Of a stretch of 64,000 bases of DNA, positions 1 through 8,788 are shown piece by piece (position 1 is the stretch's first letter; every line of letters starts with the position of its first letter). The stretch is taken from the NCBI RefSeq assembly GCF_009391885.1, contig NZ_VZII01000062.1, forward strand, positions 1 through 64,000, read 5' to 3'. The position numbers and the translations under genes are program-made. The DNA comes from Pseudomonas sp. MN1F (GTDB lineage: Bacteria; Pseudomonadota; Gammaproteobacteria; Pseudomonadales; Pseudomonadaceae). The notes beneath the pieces are model-generated. The model saw nothing but the letters and a program-made list of their open reading frames with translations. It did not search any database and had not been told where the DNA came from.

Positions 1-67
1 GGCAAGCGCGGCTCCCACAAGTACAGCGCAGGCCTGGAAGCCGGTGATAATCCCCTGGGAGCGGGCT
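1..67. other. Left edge, intergenic
   Basis: No gene is seen here. The bases resemble half of the REP-like hairpin family found elsewhere in the window (GGCTCCCACA near the edge). An inverted repeat, GGAGCGGG at 58-65 and CCCGCTCC at 73-80 with a 7-nt loop, overlaps the 3' end of the leftmost gene and may serve as its 3' mRNA hairpin. Confidence 0.4.
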
Positions 68-793
68 TCAGTCCCGCTCCAGCACCCACTGCTGAGTACC
101 GGCCGCCAATTGCGGAATTTCATCTGCCTGAGCAGTGTTCACCGCCTGGTAGATCGCCATCTTGTCGCCATCACGCTTGAAGATGAACGGCGCGCCACGC
201 TGGTTACGCTCCAGCCACAGGCTGTCGTTGTTGCCACCCATGCTGGCGCAGTCGCCGGCCAGGCACAGGGCGAAACGGTCCGGGCCTGGCAGGCCGGTGA
301 CGTTGCCGGTATCGCTGAAGCGCACGGTTCCGCCCTTACCCTGGCCCTCGATGATCTTCCAGTCGCCACCGAGATAAGCCTGGTACAGCGCCTTCTCGAA
401 GCTGCCGCCCAATGGAGCATTGCCCGGCTGCTTGGCGCGCACGAAGGTCTGCTCGGCACCGCTCTGGGTGGTGGCTTTCAGCTCATCGCCATCAAGTGCG
501 AGCTGTTCGGTCTGGCCACCCGCGAAACTGGCCTGCCATTGTTTCTGGTTGGCGCTCAGCTGGCCGTCGGCAGCCTCGAAACCATTGCTGAAGCTGGCCT
601 GCTGGTTGGCGACATCGAGCTTCCACTCGAACACCGGGCCATGCTCGTTCAGGGCCTGGCGCAGGCTGCCGCCTTTGCTGGCGGCTTTGATGGCGGCCTG
701 GTTGATCCAGGTGCCGTTGAAATCTTCGGGTTTGTGGCTGGCGCAGCCGCCCAGAAGCAGGGCTGCCAGCGCGAGGGGCAGTGCTTGACGCAT
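68..793 (-). CDS. Putative outer-membrane lipoprotein of unknown function
   Basis: A 241-residue protein with a type II signal peptide: Met-Arg, a hydrophobic stretch, then the lipobox L-G-G-C-A near residues 13-17. After cleavage it should be lipidated on Cys. The mature part is mostly hydrophilic and carries two Cys residues close together (C-L-A-G-D-C). I do not recognise a named domain. The start at 793 was chosen because the in-frame extension upstream has no signal peptide and would run into ridA. It lies 55 bp downstream of ridA on the same strand and may be read with it. Function is unknown. Confidence 0.75.
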   Translation of the reverse strand: MRQALPLALAALLLGGCASHKPEDFNGTWINQAAIKAASKGGSLRQALNEHGPVFEWKLDVANQQASFSNGFEAADGQLSANQKQWQASFAGGQTEQLALDGDELKATTQSGAEQTFVRAKQPGNAPLGGSFEKALYQAYLGGDWKIIEGQGKGGTVRFSDTGNVTGLPGPDRFALCLAGDCASMGGNNDSLWLERNQRGAPFIFKRDGDKMAIYQAVNTAQADEIPQLAAGTQQWVLERD

Positions 794-848
794 GACGGGA
801 TAACCTTGCAAAGAAGGGTGACGGGCAGGGCGCCCGTCACCAGGGGCA

Positions 849-1229
849 TCATTCGATGACCAGGATGGCGTCCATTTCGACCTGGGAGCCTTTCGGCAGT
901 GCAGCAACGCCGATGGCAGCGCGGGCTGGGTATGGCTGCTCGAAGTAGCGGCCCATCACCTCGTTGACCTTGGCGAAGTGGCTCAGGTCGGTGAGGAAGA
1001 TGTTCAGCTTGACGATATCCTTGAACGAACCGCCAGCCGCTTCAGCCACGGCCTTGAGGTTCTCGAACACCTGTACGGTCTGGGCTTCGAAGCCTTCGAC
1101 CAGTTCCATGGTCTTCGGGTCCAGCGGGATCTGGCCCGACATGTAGACGGTGTTGCCGGCCTTGATCGCCTGGGAGTAGGTGCCGATAGCGGCAGGGGCC
1201 TTGTCGCTGTTGATTACGGTCTTGCTCAT
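849..1229 (-). CDS. ridA: RidA family reactive imine/enamine deaminase
   Basis: A 126-residue YjgF/YER057c/UK114 (RidA) protein. The family hydrolyses 2-aminoacrylate and other reactive enamine/imine intermediates released by PLP enzymes, giving 2-oxoacids and ammonia in the cytoplasm. The sequence opens with the typical region (APAAIGTYSQAI) and contains the signature YPARAAIGVAALPKGSQVE, including the conserved arginine that binds the substrate carboxylate. Length matches the trimeric family exactly. It lies 23 bp downstream of spoT on the same strand, an arrangement common in pseudomonads, so co-transcription is likely. Confidence 0.93.
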   Translation of the reverse strand: MSKTVINSDKAPAAIGTYSQAIKAGNTVYMSGQIPLDPKTMELVEGFEAQTVQVFENLKAVAEAAGGSFKDIVKLNIFLTDLSHFAKVNEVMGRYFEQPYPARAAIGVAALPKGSQVEMDAILVIE

Positions 1230-1252
1230 GATGACTCCTTGCGGTTGGCGGA

Positions 1253-3361
1253 CTACGTACGCATGCGGGTGATGCGGACCACGCCGGTCAAGGTACGCAG
1301 CTTCTTGATCACACGCGCCAGGTGCACACGGTCGTGCACGCTGACCACCAGTTGGACCACGCTGATACGGCCGTCGCGTTCGTCCATGCTGATCTTCTCG
1401 ATGTTGCCGTCGGCAGCGTTGACGCTGCTGGCCAGCAAGGCGATGAGGCCGCGCTGGTGTTCAAGCTCGACACGCAGCTCGACGTTGAATTCACCAGCGA
1501 TGTCCTTGGCCCACGAGAGTTGTACGCATTTCTCTGGGTTGTGGCGGATTTCGCTGATGTTGCGGCAGTTTTCCAGGTGCACGACCATGCCCTTGCCCGC
1601 CGACAGGTGGCCGACGATCGGGTCGCCCGGGATTGGTGTGCAGCACTTGGCGTAGCTCAGTACCAGGCCTTCGGTGCCGCGGATCGCCAGCGGGCCTTCC
1701 GGCGCCGGCAGTTGTTCGCCTTCGGCCGACAGCAGGCGGCGGGCGACCACGTAGGCCATGCGGTTGCCCAGCCCGATGTCTTCGAGCAGGTCTTCGATCA
1801 GCTCCAGGCGGTACTCGGCGAGAATCGCCTGGATACGCTCTTGAGGGATCTTCTCGAGGCTACTGTCGAAGCCGGTCAGCACCTTGTTCAGCAGGCGTTC
1901 GCCGAGGCTGATCGACTCGGAGCGACGCTGCTGCTTGAGGGCGTGGCGAATGTGCGTGCGCGCTTTGCCGGTGACCACGAAATTGAGCCAGGCCGGGTTT
2001 GGCCGTGCGCCCGGGGCGCTGACGATTTCCACCGTCGAGCCGCTTTGCAGTGGTTCGGACAGCGGTGCCAGGCGGCGGTTGATCCGGCAGGCGATGCAGC
2101 TGTTGCCGACGTCGGTGTGCACCGCATAGGCGAAGTCGACGGCGGTGGAGCCTTTGGGCAGCTCCATGATCCGGCCTTTGGGCGTGAACACGTAGACCTC
2201 GTCCGGGAACAGGTCGATCTTCACGCTCTCGATGAACTCCAGCGAGTTGCCAGCACGCTGCTGCAGCTCGAGGATACCCTTGACCCACTGGCGCGCCCGG
2301 GCATGGCTGCCCTTGGGCTGCTCGTCCTCGTTGGACTTGTACAGCCAGTGCGCGGCGATGCCGTTGTTGGCCATCTCTTCCATCTCGCGGGTGCGGATCT
2401 GGATCTCGATGGGCACGCCGTGCATGCCGAACAGCGTGGTGTGCAACGACTGGTAGCCGTTGGCCTTGGGGATAGCGATGTAATCCTTGAAGCGACCGGG
2501 CAGCGGCTTGTACAGGTTGTGCACGGCGCCGAGCACGCGGTAGCAGGTGTCGACCTTGTCGACGATGATGCGGAAGGCGTACACGTCCATGATCTCGTTG
2601 AAGGCGCGGCGCTTGCCACGCATCTTCTTGTAGATGCCATAGAGGTGTTTCTGCCGGCCGCTGACCTCGCCCTCGATGCCGTCGGCGGCCAGGCAGTTGG
2701 CCAGCGAGTGTTCGATCTTGGCGACGATCTCTTTGCGGTTGCCGCGTGCGCTCTTGACGGCCCGGTGGATCAGCGACGAACGCATCGGGTGCATGGCCTT
2801 GAAACCGAGGTCCTCGAATTCCACGCGCACGGTGTGCATGCCAAGGCGGTTGGCGATGGGGGCGTAGATCTCGAGGGTTTCCTTGGCGATGCGCCGGCGT
2901 TTTTCGCCAGACAGCACTTCAAGGGTACGCATGTTGTGCAGGCGGTCGGCCAGCTTGACCAGGATCACGCGGATATCGCGGGCCATGGCCATGGCCATCT
3001 TCTGGAAGTTTTCGGCCTGCGCCTCGGCCTTGGTCTCGAAGTTCATCTGGGTCAGCTTGCTGACCCCGTCGACCAGTTCGGCCACGGTCTCGCCAAACTG
3101 CTGGCAGAGGGCTTCCTTGGCGATGCCGGTGTCTTCGATCACGTCGTGCAGCATGGCCGCCATCAGGCTCTGATGGTCCATGTGCATGTCGGCGAGGATG
3201 CTGGCCACGGCCAGCGGATGGGTCACGTAGGGCTCGCCGCTGCGGCGGCGCTGCCCATCGTGTGCCTGCTCGGCATAGAAATAGGCGCGCCGAACCAGGT
3301 TGACCTGTTCAGGGCCCAGATAGGTCGACAGCCGTTCGGCTAAGGCTTCTATGCCCGGCAT
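1253..3361 (-). CDS. spoT: Bifunctional (p)ppGpp synthetase/hydrolase SpoT
   Basis: A 702-residue long RelA/SpoT homologue that makes and degrades the alarmone (p)ppGpp. The hydrolase domain is intact: H48, the H72-D73 pair and E76-D77, so degradation should work. The synthetase domain follows (about 235-345), with the RFKDYIAIPKANGYQSLHT and EIQIRT motifs. A TGS domain (about 385-445), a conserved cysteine region (YAKCCTPIPGD) and a C-terminal ACT domain complete the protein. The intact HD site marks it as SpoT rather than RelA. A strong AGGAGG lies just upstream of the ATG at 3361. It follows rpoZ by 59 bp in the same direction and probably shares its mRNA. Confidence 0.97.
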   Translation of the reverse strand: MPGIEALAERLSTYLGPEQVNLVRRAYFYAEQAHDGQRRRSGEPYVTHPLAVASILADMHMDHQSLMAAMLHDVIEDTGIAKEALCQQFGETVAELVDGVSKLTQMNFETKAEAQAENFQKMAMAMARDIRVILVKLADRLHNMRTLEVLSGEKRRRIAKETLEIYAPIANRLGMHTVRVEFEDLGFKAMHPMRSSLIHRAVKSARGNRKEIVAKIEHSLANCLAADGIEGEVSGRQKHLYGIYKKMRGKRRAFNEIMDVYAFRIIVDKVDTCYRVLGAVHNLYKPLPGRFKDYIAIPKANGYQSLHTTLFGMHGVPIEIQIRTREMEEMANNGIAAHWLYKSNEDEQPKGSHARARQWVKGILELQQRAGNSLEFIESVKIDLFPDEVYVFTPKGRIMELPKGSTAVDFAYAVHTDVGNSCIACRINRRLAPLSEPLQSGSTVEIVSAPGARPNPAWLNFVVTGKARTHIRHALKQQRRSESISLGERLLNKVLTGFDSSLEKIPQERIQAILAEYRLELIEDLLEDIGLGNRMAYVVARRLLSAEGEQLPAPEGPLAIRGTEGLVLSYAKCCTPIPGDPIVGHLSAGKGMVVHLENCRNISEIRHNPEKCVQLSWAKDIAGEFNVELRVELEHQRGLIALLASSVNAADGNIEKISMDERDGRISVVQLVVSVHDRVHLARVIKKLRTLTGVVRITRMRT

Positions 3362-3420
3362 GGGGTTACCTCCTGCCGAGGATAAGGGCCTTGCGCCGTG
3401 CGACGTCGACCAGGCATCAA

Positions 3421-3684
3421 TCAGACAGCCTCGTTGGACTCGTCCTCGAACGCGGCGAAGACCGGATCCTCGGTGACGATCTCTTCAGCGGCGATGAATT
3501 CGTTGGTGACGATGCCTTCGGCGATTTCACGCAGGGCAACGACGGTTGGTTTGTCGTTTTCCCATGCAACGCGCGGCTCTTTGCCACCGGTGGCCAGCTG
3601 GCGGGCGCGCTTGGTCGAGAGCATGACCAGCTCAAAACGGTTATCCACGTGTTCCAGGCAGTCTTCAACAGTTACGCGGGCCAT
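3421..3684 (-). CDS. rpoZ: RNA polymerase omega subunit
   Basis: An 87-residue omega subunit that supports assembly and stability of RNA polymerase through the beta-prime subunit and forms part of the ppGpp-binding site 1. The N-terminal MARVTVEDCL and the segment NRFELVMLSTKRARQL are typical. The ATG at 3684 was preferred over an upstream in-frame start at 3702 because family members begin MARVTVEDC. The acidic C-terminal tail is usual in Pseudomonas. It heads the rpoZ-spoT-ridA run, linking the alarmone enzyme with the polymerase subunit that senses its product. Confidence 0.96.
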   Translation of the reverse strand: MARVTVEDCLEHVDNRFELVMLSTKRARQLATGGKEPRVAWENDKPTVVALREIAEGIVTNEFIAAEEIVTEDPVFAAFEDESNEAV

Positions 3685-3807
3685 GGTCTTCCTCAGTAGC
3701 AAATGCGGTGGGCGTGCAGCCCAATATGGGCAGGCGGACTCGATAGTTTAAAAAATCACCAGCCAATAGGGAAGCGCTGTTTTGTCGGCTGCTTCGCCAG
3801 GCCTGCC

Positions 3808-3840
3808 CTGTGGGAGCGGCTTCAGCCGCGAAAGGGCCGC
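3808..3840. repeat. REP-like hairpin, single copy
   Basis: TGGGAGCGGCTTCAGCCGCGAA is one unit of the REP-like family that recurs in this window (GCGGC, TTCA loop, GCCGC stem). It lies between rpoZ and the 3' end of the LysR gene; no partner copy is adjacent. Confidence 0.6.
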
Positions 3841-3876
3841 AGCAGACACCCTCGATGCATGCTCCTGACGATAACC

Positions 3877-4749
3877 TCAGAGCATCGCATCCCGCAACCG
3901 CGGCGTCAGCTCCTCGAACAAGGTCTGCACCGAACGCAGCGCCCGGCAATCGGGCCGGGTCAGCAGCCACAACTGGGTATCGCATCCGGGCAACGGCCCG
4001 CTCAACGCATCCACCCCCGGCAAGGCATCGACCATATAGTCCGGCAGTGCCGCCACGCCCAGCCCGGTGCTCACCAGTTGGGCGATGGTCGACATGCTGC
4101 TGCACTGATAACGCGGGCTCAACCCCGGGTACTGCTGGTTGCGCCAGACCACGGTGGGGTGGTCCTGCATCGAGTCGTCCGGGGCGATCCACGGCACGCT
4201 GCTGGCCGATTCGTTCAGGCGCTCGCGCCACTGCGGCTGACCGCAGATCACATAGGAGGTGGAGCCCAGGCAACGCCCCACCAGATGCTCCGGCGGGGTG
4301 TTGGTCAGGCGCAGGGCGATGTCGGCATCGCGCCGGCTGAGGTTGGCGAACGTATTGGACGTGCCCATCTCCAGCGACAGCGCTGGGTAGTTCGGCATGA
4401 ACGCAGCCAAGGCCGGCAGCAGCAGGCTGTGCATCACGGCTTCGGTGCAGGTCACGCGCACGGTGCCGCTGACCACCTGCTCACCGCTGGTCATGGCGAT
4501 GCGTGCGGCCTCCAGCGCCTGTTCGGCACGCTCGGCCTGTTCTGCCAAGGCCTGGGCCGTGTCGGTCGGCAGGTAGCCTTTGCGACTTTTAACGAATAGC
4601 GCTGTGCCCAGCGCCGACTCCAGCCGGCGAATCGAGCGGAATACGGTCGAGACGTCGACCTTGAGCAGTTCGGCGGCCTTGGCCAGTGAGCGCCCGCGTT
4701 CCAGTGCCAGGACCAGAGAAAGGTCGGCGTGGGTAATCTGATATTGCAT
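3877..4749 (-). CDS. LysR-family transcriptional regulator next to puuA
   Basis: A 290-residue LysR-type regulator: N-terminal winged HTH (about residues 5-62, with GRSLAKAAELLKVDVSTVFR and a conserved RRLESALG linker) and a C-terminal effector-binding domain. The ATG at 4749 (MQYQITHADLSLVLAL) starts the HTH at the usual distance; the longer in-frame extension upstream looks non-coding. It is divergent from puuA, which suggests it regulates the puuA-puuD genes or itself through the 205-bp intergenic space. Effector unknown. Confidence 0.85.
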   Translation of the reverse strand: MQYQITHADLSLVLALERGRSLAKAAELLKVDVSTVFRSIRRLESALGTALFVKSRKGYLPTDTAQALAEQAERAEQALEAARIAMTSGEQVVSGTVRVTCTEAVMHSLLLPALAAFMPNYPALSLEMGTSNTFANLSRRDADIALRLTNTPPEHLVGRCLGSTSYVICGQPQWRERLNESASSVPWIAPDDSMQDHPTVVWRNQQYPGLSPRYQCSSMSTIAQLVSTGLGVAALPDYMVDALPGVDALSGPLPGCDTQLWLLTRPDCRALRSVQTLFEELTPRLRDAML

Positions 4750-4954
4750 TGGTGCACGCTCTGCTTGCCAAATTGCCAATGTCTGTTGCGTCAGGGCCAT
4801 TTTATAGTGAAACGGCCCCCGGGAATCAATGCGCCCGGTCGGGTAACCAATCCCCACGATGGGAAAGTAAAAAGAACAACAGCTGCAACCATCGTCGCCC
4901 GTGAGGCGCCAGCCGTATCCCCACATCGCCGCAGCAAATCATAGGATGTAAGCC
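4750..4954. promoter_or_regulatory. Divergent LysR/puuA control region
   Basis: This 205-bp space contains a tandem TTGCCAAATTGCCAA (4765-4779) that could be a LysR binding site, a -10-like TATAGT at 4803-4808 facing puuA, and an A-rich AAAAAGAACAACA at 4869-4881. The A-rich run contains AAGAACAA (4872-4879), which fits the AANAANAA motif bound by Hfq/Crc in Pseudomonas. No good -35 was found at 17 bp from the -10. These are candidates by sequence only. Confidence 0.35.
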
Positions 4955-6337
4955 ATGACGTCGGTCACCCCGTGCGCCAGTACTTCCAGCGAGATGAATG
5001 ACTTCCTTCAGGCCCATCCGGATACGCAGTACGTCGATCTGCTGATTTCCGACATGAACGGCGTGGTACGCGGCAAGCGCATCGAGCGCGCCAGCCTGCA
5101 CAAGGTCTACGAAAAAGGCATCAACCTGCCGGCCTCCCTCTTCGCCCTGGACATCAACGGCTCGACCGTGGAAAGCACCGGCCTGGGCCTCGATATCGGC
5201 GACGCCGACCGCATCTGCTACCCGATTGCCGGTACGCTGTCCGACGAGCCGTGGCAGAAGCGCCCGACCGCGCAACTGCTGATGACCATGCACGAGCTCG
5301 ACGGTGAGCCGTTCTTCGCCGACCCGCGCGAAGTGCTGCGCCAAGTGGTGAGCAAGTTCGACGCCATGGGCCTGGATATCTGCGCCGCGTTCGAGCTGGA
5401 GTTCTACCTGATCGATCAGGACAACCTCAACGGCCGGCCGCAACCGCCGCGTTCGCCGATTTCCGGCAAGCGCCCGCAGTCGACCCAGGTGTACCTGATC
5501 GACGACCTCGACGAATACGCCGACTGCCTGCAGGACATGCTCGAAGCGGCCAAGGAGCAAGGCCTGCCAGCCGATGCCATCGTCAAGGAAAGCGCCCCGG
5601 CGCAGTTCGAAGTCAACCTGCACCACGTTGCCGACCCGATGAAGGCCTGCGACTACGCGATCCTGCTCAAGCGCCTGATCAAGAACGTCGCCTACGACCA
5701 TGAAATGGACACCACGTTCATGGCCAAGCCCTATCCGGGCCAGGCGGGTAACGGCCTGCACGTGCACATTTCGCTGCTGGACAAGAAAACCGGCAAGAAC
5801 ATCTTTGCCCATGAAGACCCGCTGCAAAGCGACGCCCTGCGCCACGCCATCGGCGGTGTGCTGGAGACCATGCCGGCGTCGATGGCCTTCCTGTGCCCGA
5901 ACATCAACTCCTACCGCCGCTTCGGTGCGCAGTTCTATGTGCCGAACGCGCCGAGCTGGGGCCTGGACAACCGCACCGTAGCCGTGCGCGTACCGACCGA
6001 CAGCAGCGACAACGTGCGTATCGAGCACCGCGTGGCCGGTGCCGATGCCAACCCGTACCTGATGCTGGCGGCCATCCTGGCCGGTATTCACCACGGCCTG
6101 ACCAGCAAGATCGAGCCGGGTGCACCGATCGAAGGCAACTCGTACGAGCAGCTGGAGCAAAGCTTGCCGAACAACCTGCGCGACGCCCTGCGTGCGCTGG
6201 ATGACAGCGAAGTCCTCAACCAATACATCAGCCCGGACTACATCGATATCTTCGTGGCCTGCAAGGAAAGTGAGCTGGCCGAATTCGAAGTTTCGATTTC
6301 CGACCTCGAGTACAACTGGTACCTGCACACGGTGTAA
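4955..6337 (+). CDS. puuA: Glutamine synthetase-like gamma-glutamylputrescine synthetase
   Basis: A 460-residue member of the glutamine synthetase superfamily. It keeps the metal and nucleotide motifs (AAFELEFYLID, NGLHVHISLLD, PNAPSWGLDNRTVAVRVP) but has the shorter, diverged N-terminus (SDMNGVVRGKRIER) typical of PuuA/SpuI enzymes. These ligate glutamate to putrescine with ATP, the first step of the gamma-glutamyl route from putrescine to GABA. The identification is supported by puuD four bases downstream and a polyamine-type permease after it. It could instead act on another amine such as spermidine or ethanolamine, as PuuA-like paralogues do. Confidence 0.85.
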   Translation: MTSVTPCASTSSEMNDFLQAHPDTQYVDLLISDMNGVVRGKRIERASLHKVYEKGINLPASLFALDINGSTVESTGLGLDIGDADRICYPIAGTLSDEPWQKRPTAQLLMTMHELDGEPFFADPREVLRQVVSKFDAMGLDICAAFELEFYLIDQDNLNGRPQPPRSPISGKRPQSTQVYLIDDLDEYADCLQDMLEAAKEQGLPADAIVKESAPAQFEVNLHHVADPMKACDYAILLKRLIKNVAYDHEMDTTFMAKPYPGQAGNGLHVHISLLDKKTGKNIFAHEDPLQSDALRHAIGGVLETMPASMAFLCPNINSYRRFGAQFYVPNAPSWGLDNRTVAVRVPTDSSDNVRIEHRVAGADANPYLMLAAILAGIHHGLTSKIEPGAPIEGNSYEQLEQSLPNNLRDALRALDDSEVLNQYISPDYIDIFVACKESELAEFEVSISDLEYNWYLHTV

Positions 6338-6341
6338 GCCC

Positions 6342-7097
6342 ATGAGCGCAATTGCGGTCCCCTTGATCGGTATCAGCGCCTGCCGCCAGCAGGTGGGGAA
6401 GAACTCGTCGCACACGGTGGGCGACAAGTATGTGGAGGCCGCCGGTTTCGCCGGATTGCCACTGATTCTGCCGGCCCGCGACGGCGGCAGCGACACGCAG
6501 GCGCTGCTGGCCCAGCTTGACGGCATTGTTTTTACCGGCTCGCCTTCAAATATCGAGCCGCATCATTACAATGGCGCCGCCAGCGCCGAAGGGACCCGGC
6601 ACGACCTTGCCCGCGACCGGCTGACCCTGCCGCTGCTGCAGGCGGCGATTGCCGCCGGTGTGCCGGTGTTCTGCATCTGCCGAGGTTTCCAGGAACTGAA
6701 CGTGGCCCTGGGCGGCAGCCTGCACCAGCGTGTGCAGGAACTGCCCGGCTACATGGATCATCGTGAACCCGAGGATGCACCCCTTGAGGTGCAATATGGC
6801 CCTCGCCATCCCGTCAGCGTTGCGCCTGGCGGGTTGTTCGAGCGCCTGGGCCTGGCTGCGCAGTTTGAGGTCAACTCGCTGCACAGCCAGGGCATCGACC
6901 GCCTGGCCCCAGGCCTGCGGGTCGAGGCACGGGCCCCTGATGGCCTGATCGAAGCGGTGTCGATGCCTGACGCGCCGGGCTTTGTGCTTGGTGTGCAGTG
7001 GCACCCGGAATGGCGTTTCGCCGACAACCCGGTCTCCCGGAGCCTTTTCCAGGCATTCCGCGAGGCCTGCATTGCCCATGCTGCACGGGAGGCCTGA
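6342..7097 (+). CDS. puuD: Gamma-glutamyl-GABA hydrolase, class I glutamine amidotransferase fold
   Basis: A 251-residue protein with the class I amidotransferase nucleophile motif FCICRGFQELN (C113 likely catalytic) and the C-terminal QWHPEW His/Glu pair. PuuD releases GABA and glutamate from gamma-glutamyl-GABA, the last step of the Puu pathway. The ATG at 6342 lies four bases after the puuA stop, and there is no clear separate ribosome-binding site, so translation is probably coupled to puuA. It is the immediate partner of PuuA in the cytoplasm. Confidence 0.88.
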   Translation: MSAIAVPLIGISACRQQVGKNSSHTVGDKYVEAAGFAGLPLILPARDGGSDTQALLAQLDGIVFTGSPSNIEPHHYNGAASAEGTRHDLARDRLTLPLLQAAIAAGVPVFCICRGFQELNVALGGSLHQRVQELPGYMDHREPEDAPLEVQYGPRHPVSVAPGGLFERLGLAAQFEVNSLHSQGIDRLAPGLRVEARAPDGLIEAVSMPDAPGFVLGVQWHPEWRFADNPVSRSLFQAFREACIAHAAREA

Positions 7098-7159
7098 CCG
7101 CAAGTCAGCCAAAAGTACGGGATGACTCACCCCGGCAGCGCGCTTTCAATGAGTGGAAG

Positions 7160-7181
7160 CAGGCCCTGGGGACAGGGCCTG
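7160..7181 (+). promoter_or_regulatory. GNRA-loop hairpin before the permease gene
   Basis: CAGGCCCTG (7160-7168), GGGA loop, CAGGGCCTG (7173-7181): a perfect 9-bp stem closed by a GNRA tetraloop, 33 nt before the permease start. It is followed by an A-rich rather than T-rich run, so it is not a classical terminator. It may be an mRNA processing or stability element between puuD and the permease. Confidence 0.5.
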
Positions 7182-7214
7182 TGAAAACAATTCCAATAGT
7201 TACGGCAAAAACTC

Positions 7215-8753
7215 ATGAGCAATTACACAGAAGCCGGCCGCCCACCCGACGTGGCCGACTCGGGCAGCACTCAGCGCAGCAAAGGCCTGGCCAAGGGCCG
7301 TCTTGGCCTGCTGGCCAGCGTGGTGCTGGGCATTTCCACCATTGCCCCGGTCTACACCCTGACCGGTGCCCTTGGCCCGACCGTACGTGAGGTCGGTGCT
7401 CATCTTCCCGCCGTGTTCATCGTCGGCTTCCTGCCGATGTTGCTGGTTGCCCTGGGCTACCGCGAGCTGAATTCGGCCGAGCCGGACAGCGGCACTTCGT
7501 TTACCTGGTCGGCCCGTGCCTTCGGCCCGATGATCGGCTGGATCGGCGGCTGGGGGCTGGTGGTTGCCACCACCATCGTGCTGTCCAACCTGGCGGGCGT
7601 TGCCGTCGACTTCTTCTATCTGTTCCTCAGTCAGATCACCGGCCAGCATGAGCTGGCGGCGCTGGCCGACAACCTGTTGATCAACATCACCACCTGTTGC
7701 GTGTTCATCGCCATGGCGGTGTGGATCTGCTGCCGTGGCATGGCTACCACCATGACCGTGCAGTACGGGCTGGTGGCGCTGCAGCTGTTGGTACTGCTTG
7801 GCTTTGCCTTCGCGGCCTTTGGCAGCACCACCGCTCCACCGCCACTGGAGTTCGATTTCGCCTGGTTCAACCCGTTCGGTGTCGAGTCGTTCTCGGCCTT
7901 TGCTGCGGGGCTTTCGCTATCGATCTTCATCTTCTGGGGCTGGGACGTTTGCCTGACCGTCAGTGAAGAGTCGATCGGCAGTGACGAGGTGCCGGGCAAG
8001 GCGGCCACCTGGACCGTGCTGCTGATCCTTGGCCTGTACCTGGTCACTGCCATCGCCACCCTGCAGTTCGCCGGCATCAGCGAGCAAGGCCTGGGGCTGA
8101 ACAACCCGCGCATCCAGGAAAACGTGTTCGCCCACCTGGCCGGTCCGGTGATGGGGCCGTTGGCGATCCTGATGTCGATCGCCGTGCTGGCGAGCACAGC
8201 AGCGTCGCTGCAGTCGACCTTCGTGTCGCCGGCGCGCACACTGTTGGCCATGGGTTACTACGGCGCGGTGCCGCAGAAATTCGCCAGCGTCTGCCCACGT
8301 TCGCAGACCCCGCGTTACGCGACCATCTGCGCCGGTGTGGCGGCGGGCCTGTTCTACGTGACCATGCGTACCCTCAGCGAGAACGTGCTGGCTGACACCA
8401 TCACGGCGCTGGGCATGATGATCTGCTTCTACTATTCGCTGACGGCGTTCGCCTGTGTCTGGTACTTCCGCGACAGCCTGTTCGGCAGCCTGCGCCACTT
8501 CTTCATGCGTGGCCTGTGCCCGCTGGTGGGTGGGGTGATCCTGTCGGTGATCTTTGTGCGCACAGCCATCGACAGTGCCTCGCCGGACTTCGGCAGTGGC
8601 TCGCATGTGGCGGGGCTGGGGTTGGTGTTCGTGATTGCGGCGATCATTTCGGCACTGGGGATCGTGCTGATGATGATTTCGCGGATGCGTGCGCCGGCTT
8701 ACTTCCTGGGGGCGACCCTGCGTCAGCAGGCCACCCTGCCACTGCAGGAGTAA
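7215..8753 (+). CDS. APC-family amino acid/polyamine permease (PuuP-like)
   Basis: A 512-residue integral membrane protein of the APC superfamily with about 12 predicted helices. The first helix carries the substrate-binding motif GLLASVVLGISTIAPVYTLTG, and conserved segments such as SGTSFTWSARAFGPMIGWIGGW and FIFWGWDV are present. It probably imports an amine or amino acid across the inner membrane; its place after puuA-puuD points to putrescine or a related amine. The ATG at 7215 has only a weak ribosome-binding site, so expression may depend on the upstream hairpin region. Substrate assignment is by context. Confidence 0.8.
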   Translation: MSNYTEAGRPPDVADSGSTQRSKGLAKGRLGLLASVVLGISTIAPVYTLTGALGPTVREVGAHLPAVFIVGFLPMLLVALGYRELNSAEPDSGTSFTWSARAFGPMIGWIGGWGLVVATTIVLSNLAGVAVDFFYLFLSQITGQHELAALADNLLINITTCCVFIAMAVWICCRGMATTMTVQYGLVALQLLVLLGFAFAAFGSTTAPPPLEFDFAWFNPFGVESFSAFAAGLSLSIFIFWGWDVCLTVSEESIGSDEVPGKAATWTVLLILGLYLVTAIATLQFAGISEQGLGLNNPRIQENVFAHLAGPVMGPLAILMSIAVLASTAASLQSTFVSPARTLLAMGYYGAVPQKFASVCPRSQTPRYATICAGVAAGLFYVTMRTLSENVLADTITALGMMICFYYSLTAFACVWYFRDSLFGSLRHFFMRGLCPLVGGVILSVIFVRTAIDSASPDFGSGSHVAGLGLVFVIAAIISALGIVLMMISRMRAPAYFLGATLRQQATLPLQE

Positions 8754-8759
8754 TGCAAA

Positions 8760-8785
8760 GGGGCCGCAAAGCGGCCCCGTTCGGT
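8760..8785. terminator. Bidirectional terminator between permease gene and gmk
   Basis: GGGGCCGC (8760-8767), AAA loop, GCGGCCCC (8771-8778) form a perfect 8-bp stem between two convergent genes. The flanking T-run is weak in either direction. Confidence 0.6.
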
Positions 8786-8788
8786 CTG

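Noticed and set aside
1322..3343. Long plus-strand reading frame of 673 codons opposite spoT
   Set aside because: It is a shadow frame created by the strong third-position GC bias of spoT; it has low-complexity His/Val/Leu-rich sequence and no family resemblance.
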